A DNA stretch of 42,251 nt. Source: an uncultured Oscillospiraceae bacterium (GTDB lineage Bacteria; Bacillota; Clostridia; Oscillospirales; Oscillospiraceae). Shown here piece by piece: positions 36,735-42,251 of the stretch. The notes below the pieces were generated by a model. It saw nothing but the letters and a program-made list of their open reading frames with translations. It had not been told where the DNA came from and searched no databases. How positions within the stretch are numbered: position 1 is the stretch's first letter; every line of letters starts with the position of its first letter. The stretch covers positions 1 to 42,251 of the forward strand of contig CATLEJ010000005.1 of assembly GCA_949916125.1 (NCBI GenBank). The letters are read 5' to 3'. Made by a program: the position numbers and the translations under genes.

Positions 36735-37196
36735 CTAAGTAACTGTGTTGGAATAGGCCCGGGCAAACAGCTTTTCCGCGTCCTTCATAAAAGACACGTT
36801 GATCCGCTTCTTTCCCCCCAGATCCAAAAAGGTGGAGTTGAGGAAAACGGTATTCACCCCCACCCAGGCGACCCTGCCGCCCACAGGGTAAAACTTCCCC
36901 CGGCAGACCACGCCGCCCCGGCGCAGCTCCATCCCGTCCCACCCGTGGCGCAGGGGCCACAGCACGAAGACCAGCAGCGCCGCCGCCACGGGCAGCAGCA
37001 GCGCCGGTTCCGTCCCCTGGTACGCCGCCAGCGCCAGGGCGAAGGCCGATACCGCCAGCCGGATCAGCGCCTCCAGCCCGATCCGCCGCCAATCCGGCCC
37101 CACGGTGTAGAGCAGTTCCCCCGGCTCCGGCCCGCGGTTGGGGACGTTTTGTGCCTGCACCTCGTTCAAACTCCAATGCTGTCTCTGCCGCCGCAT
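36735..37196 (-). CDS. Hypothetical membrane protein (two TM, PH-like C-terminal half possible)
   Basis: 153 aa from MRRQRQHWSLNEVQAQN with AAAGGGGG upstream; start inferred. Confidence 0.65.
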   Translation of the reverse strand: MRRQRQHWSLNEVQAQNVPNRGPEPGELLYTVGPDWRRIGLEALIRLAVSAFALALAAYQGTEPALLLPVAAALLVFVLWPLRHGWDGMELRRGGVVCRGKFYPVGGRVAWVGVNTVFLNSTFLDLGGKKRINVSFMKDAEKLFARAYSNTVT

Positions 37197-37245
37197 CGCT
37201 TCTGGGACAGCCCCCTTTCCAAATCGAATCCCTTGCCGTTTACGG

Positions 37246-37551
37246 CTATGGCCTTTTTGCGGCGTTCTGCTCGTCCATCCGGGCCACCGCCTCGGTGAAC
37301 TTGCGATCCGCGGCCCGCTTGGCCTGCTTGTGCAGGACAACAGCAAGGCCGAAGCCCACCACGCCCAGCACAATCCCGCCCGCGATGGCCCCCGTGCCGT
37401 AGTGCTCCATGCCAGCGAGAATCGCGCCCAGGATCCCGAACAGGCCGACGCCGGAGCTGAGGTCCCCCAGGAAATGCACCGCAGTGGGGCCTTTCAATGT
37501 CTTACCGGCGGGATCCTTGTATACGGTGATCCGCATCCTGTACATTGCCAT
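37246..37551 (-). CDS. Hypothetical small membrane protein
   Basis: [58 protein letters not shown] region. Confidence 0.65.
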   Translation of the reverse strand: MAMYRMRITVYKDPAGKTLKGPTAVHFLGDLSSGVGLFGILGAILAGMEHYGTGAIAGGIVLGVVGFGLAVVLHKQAKRAADRKFTEAVARMDEQNAAKRP

Positions 37552-37733
37552 ATCACTCACCTCCTCTCCAAACCGCCGTTCGGAATGCTTTCACCGCAGC
37601 CGCCCCGGGGGCTCGCGCCCCCAGAGTACGACGGCCGGGTGAAAAACAAAAACGCTGTGCAGGATAGCCCCACACAGCGTAAGAACAAGTCTCATGCACA
37701 CGGGCACAGGAACAAAACGGCAAAACCCGCCCC

Positions 37734-37762
37734 TTGCGTGGAGGGCCGGAATGTCGTATAAT
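37734..37762 (+). promoter_or_regulatory. Sigma-A-type promoter of the candidate small RNA
   Basis: TTGCGT-N17-TATAAT. Confidence 0.65.
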
Positions 37763-37768
37763 TATCCC

Positions 37769-37865
37769 ATGCGGTGCGGCCTTTCGGCCGTTGTGTAGGT
37801 GATCGCGCACCTGCGCAGGCTTGCGGGTGTTCGCTGCACCCGCGAGCTGCCGCATTTTTGTTTTT
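37769..37865 (+). ncRNA. Candidate small RNA, multi-branched (tRNA-shaped) with intrinsic terminator
   Basis: ATGCGG/CCGCAT outer stem enclosing hairpins of 5, 7 and 11 bp, then TTTTTGTTTTT; promoter seven nt upstream; no ORF. Confidence 0.5.
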
Positions 37866-37884
37866 CATGCCGATTATAGCAGAA

Positions 37885-37978
37885 ATGTCCCGCCATTGCA
37901 AGAGTGAAAGCCGGGGCGTCCCGGCAAAACAATCCCCCGCCGCGACGCGGCGGGGGATTGCCTGTCCCGGCGGGACAT
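37885..37978 (-). terminator. Compound inverted repeat containing the terminator of 37983-38657
   Basis: Minus strand AATCCCCCGCCGC-GTC-GCGGCGGGGGATT-GTTTTG, enclosed by ATGTCCCGCC/GGCGGGACAT. Confidence 0.7.
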
Positions 37979-37982
37979 TCCC

Positions 37983-38657
37983 TTATTTCGACGGCAGGAT
38001 CGCCGCGATCGCCCCGGCAAAATTGCTGATGGGCATGGTCTGGAGCACCACCCGGCCCGGGCCGGTGACCACGGTGTTAAACAGCCCCTCGCCGCCGAAC
38101 AGCACATTTTTAACCCCCTTCACCGACTTCACATCCACCGAGCAGGTGGCGTCCAGCATGGCCAGGTTGCCGGTGTCGATGACAATCTGCTGGCCCGGCG
38201 CGAGGTCGTACTCCACGGCGTAGCCGTCGATCTCCAGGAAGGCGGTGCCGTGGCCGGACAGCTTCTGCAAAATGAAGCCCTCGCCGCTGAAGAAGCCCGC
38301 CATCCCCTTCTTCTGGAAGAACACGGACAGCTCCACCCCCTGCTCGGAGGCCAGGAAGCCCGACTTCTGCACCACGATGGGGTGGTCCGGGGTGATCTCC
38401 ACCGCCCGGATGGAGCCGGGGAAGCTGGACGCGAAGGCGATCATGCCCGGGCCGCCCCGGGCGGTGTAGATGTTCTGGAACATGGACTCGCCGGAGAACA
38501 TCCGGCCGAAGGCCTTGCCGATGCCGCCGGCGCTGGTCTGCATCTCCATGTTGGGGGACATCCAGACCATGGAGCCCTTCTCGGTGATCATGGACTCGTT
38601 GGCCTCCACGTCGCAGATCACCACGGGCATGGGCTCGCCGGTGATGTTATAGCGCAT
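37983..38657 (-). CDS. TIGR00266/AIM24 family protein
   Basis: MRYNITGEPMPVVICDVEANESMITEKGSMVWMSPNMEMQTSAGG...GEGFILQKLSGHGTAFLEIDG. Confidence 0.92.
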   Translation of the reverse strand: MRYNITGEPMPVVICDVEANESMITEKGSMVWMSPNMEMQTSAGGIGKAFGRMFSGESMFQNIYTARGGPGMIAFASSFPGSIRAVEITPDHPIVVQKSGFLASEQGVELSVFFQKKGMAGFFSGEGFILQKLSGHGTAFLEIDGYAVEYDLAPGQQIVIDTGNLAMLDATCSVDVKSVKGVKNVLFGGEGLFNTVVTGPGRVVLQTMPISNFAGAIAAILPSK

Positions 38658-38676
38658 AAGTATTCCTCCCTCTTGT

Positions 38677-40398
38677 TTAGTTCTTCAGGCTTTCCGCCCA
38701 GGCGGAGTACCGCGCCACCTTGTCCGCGCAGTCGGCCTGGCTGGCCCCCTGGGCCAGGATGTACACCTTCACCTTGGGCTCGGTGCCGGAGGGGCGCACG
38801 ATGACGGAGGTGCCGTCCGCCAGCTCGTAGCGCAGCACATTGGAGCCGGACAGCTCCATAGAGGTCTTGGCCCCGGTGGCGGCGTCCACCACGCTGCCGT
38901 CCTTGTAGTCCTTCCAGGTCTTGACGGTCTCGCCGCCGATCTCCTTGGGGGGGTTGGCCCGCAGGTTCGCCATCAGGTCGGCCATCTTCTTCAGGCCGTC
39001 CAGCCCGGGCATCACCAGGTTCAGGGTGCGCTCGCCGTAGTTGCCGTACTTCTCGTACAGCGCCATCAGCGCGTCGTACAGGGTCATGCCCTTGCCGGCG
39101 TAGTAGGCCGCCATCTCGGTCATGGCCACGGCGGCGGTGACGGCGTCCTTGTCCCGGACGTAGTCGCCCAGCATATAGCCGTAGCTCTCCTCGTAGGACA
39201 TGATGACGTTCCCCTCGCCGCTGCCCTCCAGCTGATCCTTCTTCTGGGCCAGGAACTTGAAGCCGGTGAAGGTGTCGTAACACTTGAGGCCGTTGACCTC
39301 CGCCACCTTCCGGGCCATCTCGGTGGTGACGATGGTTTTCAGCGCCACGGGGTTGGCGGGCATCTTGCCGGTGCGCTGCTTGGCCCCGATGAGGTAGTCC
39401 AGCAGCAGCACGCCGGTCTGGTTGCCGGTGAGCACCTTGAACTCGTCCCCGGCCCGCACCATAAGGCCCACCCGGTCGGCGTCGGGGTCAGAGCCCAGGA
39501 TGAAGTCGGCGCCCTCCTTGTTGGCCAGCTCCACCGCCAGATAGAAGCCCTCCGGGTTCTCCGGGTTGGGGGAGGCCACGGTGGGGAAGTTGCCGTCGAT
39601 GACCATCTGCTCGGGGACGCAGATCACGTGCTTCATGCCCAGGCGCTTGAGGGCCTCGGGGATCAGCTTATGGCCGGTGCCGTGGAAGGGGGTGTACACC
39701 ATCTTGAAGGTGTCGGCCACCGCGTCCACCGCCGCCTGGTCGTTGACCTGCTCCATCACGTTTTTGAGGAACTTCTCATCCGTCTCGGAGCCCATGATGG
39801 TGATGAGGCCGCCGGCCACCGCATGGTCGTAGTCCATGGTCTTGACGTCGAACACGTCGGACTCGCGCATGATCTTGGCCACCTCGTCGGCGTGGTTGGG
39901 GGGGAGCTGGGCGCCGTCCTCCCAGTAGACCTTATAGCCGTTGTACTCCTTGGGGTTGTGGCTGGCGGTGATGTTGATGCCGGCGATGCAGCCGTACTCC
40001 CGGATGGCGAAGGACAGCTCCGGGGTGGGGCGCAGGGACTCGAACAAACGCACCGGGATGCCCGCCGCGGCCATGATGCAGGCGGCCTCTTTGGCAAAGA
40101 CGTCGGAGTTGTTTCGGCAGTCGAAGCAGACGGCCACGCCCTTTTTCACCGCCTCGGGGCCCTCGTTGAGAATGACCTTGGCGAAGGCCTGGGTGGCGTG
40201 GCGGATGACGTGGATGTTCATCCGGTACAGGCCCACCCCCATGGTGCCCCGCAGTCCGGCGGTGCCGAACTCCAGCTGGGAGAAGAACCGGGATTCGATT
40301 TCCTTGTCGTCCCCGGCGATGGCGGCCAGCTCCGCCTTTTCCGCCTCCGACAGGGCGGGAGAGCTCAGCCACTGCTCATACGCTTTTTTGTAGTCCAT
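38677..40398 (-). CDS. Phosphoglucomutase/phosphomannomutase family protein
   Basis: FGTAGLRGTMGVGLYRMN; GINITASHNPKEYNGYKVYWEDGAQL; DPDADRVG; RPSGTEPKVKVY. Confidence 0.96.
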   Translation of the reverse strand: MDYKKAYEQWLSSPALSEAEKAELAAIAGDDKEIESRFFSQLEFGTAGLRGTMGVGLYRMNIHVIRHATQAFAKVILNEGPEAVKKGVAVCFDCRNNSDVFAKEAACIMAAAGIPVRLFESLRPTPELSFAIREYGCIAGINITASHNPKEYNGYKVYWEDGAQLPPNHADEVAKIMRESDVFDVKTMDYDHAVAGGLITIMGSETDEKFLKNVMEQVNDQAAVDAVADTFKMVYTPFHGTGHKLIPEALKRLGMKHVICVPEQMVIDGNFPTVASPNPENPEGFYLAVELANKEGADFILGSDPDADRVGLMVRAGDEFKVLTGNQTGVLLLDYLIGAKQRTGKMPANPVALKTIVTTEMARKVAEVNGLKCYDTFTGFKFLAQKKDQLEGSGEGNVIMSYEESYGYMLGDYVRDKDAVTAAVAMTEMAAYYAGKGMTLYDALMALYEKYGNYGERTLNLVMPGLDGLKKMADLMANLRANPPKEIGGETVKTWKDYKDGSVVDAATGAKTSMELSGSNVLRYELADGTSVIVRPSGTEPKVKVYILAQGASQADCADKVARYSAWAESLKN

Positions 40399-40455
40399 TG
40401 GTTGTTCCTCCTCAATCATAATTTCCGTTACCCGCCCCGGGCGGGGCGGGTAGAA

Positions 40456-41697
40456 TTAAAACGCGAAATTGCCGTCCACGAACACCGGGATCTCCTTCCC
40501 GTCGCGGGTGGTGCCCACGATGGACAGATCCTTGGTGCCTACCATGAAATCCACGTGGGTCATGGAGTGGTTCAGCCCCGCCGCCTTCTGCTCCTCCTCG
40601 CTCAAATCCTCGCCGCCCTTCACGCAGCTGGGATAGGCCGCGCCGAAGGCCAGGTGGCAGGAGGCGTTCTCGTCGAATAGGGTGTTGTAGAACAGCAGCC
40701 CGGTATTGCGGATGGGGGAGTCGTAGGGCACCAGGGCGACCTCGCCCAGGTAATGGGCGCCCTCGTCCACCTCGACGCCGTGGCGGAGGAATTCCTCGCC
40801 CTCCCCGGCGTGCAGATCCACAATGCGGCCGTCCTTGAAATCCAGGTAGAAGTCCCGGATCACGTTGCCGTCCATGGCCAGGGGCAGGGCGGAGTACACC
40901 CGGCCCTCCACCCCGTCCCACCGGGGGGCGGTGAAGATCTCCTCGGTGGGGATGTTGGGCAGGAACTCCACCCCCTCGGGGGTGTGGTCGGTGGCCCCCG
41001 CCCAGACATGGTTGTCCGGCAGGCGTACCGTCAGGTCGGTGCCCAGGGAATTGGCGTAGTGGAGGGAGGCGAACTGGTACTCGTTGAGCAGCGCCACCCG
41101 GCGGCCCACGGCGGCGGCGTGGTTTTTCCACCGCTCCACCGCCTTGCCGTCCCCGGTGATCCGGCACACGGAGAAGATGGCGTCCCACAGCGCGTCCATG
41201 GCCTCCCCGCCCTTCTTGTCCGGGAACACCTTCTCCGCCCAGGCGGGGGTGGGGTGGGCCCCCACGCACCACTGGAAGCGGTTGGCCATCACGGCGTCGA
41301 AATAAGGCTTGGTGGGCTCGTTGCTGGCCTTGCGGCGGGCCTGGATCCGGGCGGGATCCACTCCCTTCAGCAGCTCCGGGTTGGAGCCGGTGAAGGACAG
41401 CCGGGGGCTTTTCTGTTCCAGAAACCAGTCCACCCGGGCCTTCATATAGCTGGGGTACTCATCGAACACGGCGGGGTCCGCCCGCAGGAAGCCCTCCCGG
41501 GTGGTGAAATCGTCCCCAAAGTAGGGCACCACGTTCCGGGCCCCGCAGTCGAAGCAGGCGGACACGCACTGGCGCATCAGGGGGGCGTACTCCACGTTGC
41601 CCTCGATGCTGGGGGTCTGCCCCGGCTGGACGTTCAGGCCCACCTCCACCAACAGATGGGCGTACTCGCTGAGTTTGGCTTCAAAATCCTTGACCAT
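40456..41697 (-). CDS. Aminopeptidase, M29 family
   Basis: KLSEYAHLLVEVGLNVQPGQ; ATDHTPEGVEFLPNIPTEEIFTAP; HVDFMVGTKDLSIVGTTRDG. Confidence 0.93.
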   Translation of the reverse strand: MVKDFEAKLSEYAHLLVEVGLNVQPGQTPSIEGNVEYAPLMRQCVSACFDCGARNVVPYFGDDFTTREGFLRADPAVFDEYPSYMKARVDWFLEQKSPRLSFTGSNPELLKGVDPARIQARRKASNEPTKPYFDAVMANRFQWCVGAHPTPAWAEKVFPDKKGGEAMDALWDAIFSVCRITGDGKAVERWKNHAAAVGRRVALLNEYQFASLHYANSLGTDLTVRLPDNHVWAGATDHTPEGVEFLPNIPTEEIFTAPRWDGVEGRVYSALPLAMDGNVIRDFYLDFKDGRIVDLHAGEGEEFLRHGVEVDEGAHYLGEVALVPYDSPIRNTGLLFYNTLFDENASCHLAFGAAYPSCVKGGEDLSEEEQKAAGLNHSMTHVDFMVGTKDLSIVGTTRDGKEIPVFVDGNFAF

Positions 41698-41843
41698 TGG
41701 TATCGTCTCCTTTGAAGGATAAATTGTCACGCCGCGGCTGTTCACGACAGCTCCGCGCTTCTCGGCAGTTTGCCGGAAATAAACCATCCCATCCCATGAT
41801 ATATGGAAAGTATACCATATTCAAGGGGGAAACACAATTCGAT

Positions 41844-41872
41844 TTGCATTTTTTTCTGGGGCGTTATATAAT
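41844..41872 (+). promoter_or_regulatory. Sigma-A-type promoter of asnA
   Basis: TTGCAT-N17-TATAAT. Confidence 0.7.
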
Positions 41873-41906
41873 GAATTATCTTTGATTGAGTAAAGGGGTA
41901 AAGCAT

Positions 41907-42251
41907 ATGCTCACCACCGTCATCCCCCAGGGGTACGCCCCCCTGCTGAACCTGTACGACACCCAGAAGGCCATCGGCCTGCTGAAGCGGCTCTTTGAGG
42001 ACGATCTGGGCGGCTCCCTCAACCTGCGCCGGGTGTCCGCCCCCCTGTTTGTGGAGGCATCCACCGGCCTGAACGACGACCTCAACGGCGTGGAGCGCCC
42101 GGTGTCCTTCGACGTACCCGACGCAGGGCGGGACGCCCAGGTGGTCCACTCCCTGGCCAAGTGGAAGCGCATGGCCCTCCACCGCTATCAGTTCTCGGTG
42201 GGGGAGGGGCTGTACACCGACATGAACGCCATCCGCCGGGACGAGGAGCTG
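41907..42251 (+). CDS. asnA: Aspartate--ammonia ligase (asparagine synthetase A), 5' part
   Basis: [26 protein letters not shown]...[37 protein letters not shown]; open at window end. Confidence 0.95.
   Translation, partial: MLTTVIPQGYAPLLNLYDTQKAIGLLKRLFEDDLGGSLNLRRVSAPLFVEASTGLNDDLNGVERPVSFDVPDAGRDAQVVHSLAKWKRMALHRYQFSVGEGLYTDMNAIRRDEEL

Larger units (their letters stand above)
37640..37867. repeat. 228-bp unit bounded by near-perfect terminal inverted repeats
   Basis: Left TGAAAAACAAAAACGC, right end (reverse complement) TGAAAAACAAAAATGC; no ORF with recognizable product inside. Confidence 0.6.

Noticed and set aside
37769-37865. Genuine tRNA gene
   Set aside because: Four-arm outline only; hairpin sizes, loop sequences and 3' end do not match a functional tRNA.

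Overview
GC-rich bacterial chromosome segment, most like an Oscillospiraceae-type (Flavonifractor/Lawsonibacter-like) Firmicute; this taxon guess is inferred from gene content, codon bias and a T-box, not from any search. Most of the window is ordinary core genome: pyrB (3' end), DUF1846, pyrG, ilvE, gdpP, rplI, dnaB, tilS-hpt-ftsH-lepB, metG-tatD, cold-shock protein, ylmH, an ABC exporter, an AEC transporter, an AI-2E family transporter, ECF sigma/anti-sigma, gdhA, an RluA-type synthase, cysE-cysS, a phosphohexomutase, an M29 aminopeptidase and asnA (5' end). No tRNA, rRNA, CRISPR array, prophage or transposase was seen. The interesting signal lies in non-coding and insertion-like DNA: (1) a dispersed ~135-139 bp repeat family (10165-10389, 33511-33649, 34535-34669) that supplies gene C-termini and sits inside the cysE leader between the promoter and a Cys-specific T-box; (2) a hairpin-bearing element apparently inserted in frame inside ylmH; (3) a tandem double-cloverleaf of six hairpins behind a promoter at 19977-20165; (4) a promoter-driven, tRNA-shaped candidate small RNA at 37769-37865 inside a 228-bp unit with near-perfect terminal inverted repeats; (5) a three-copy operator array in front of a small XRE/membrane-protein operon; (6) a PyrB carrying a PyrI-type zinc tail. 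No searches were run, so every novelty claim needs database comparison.
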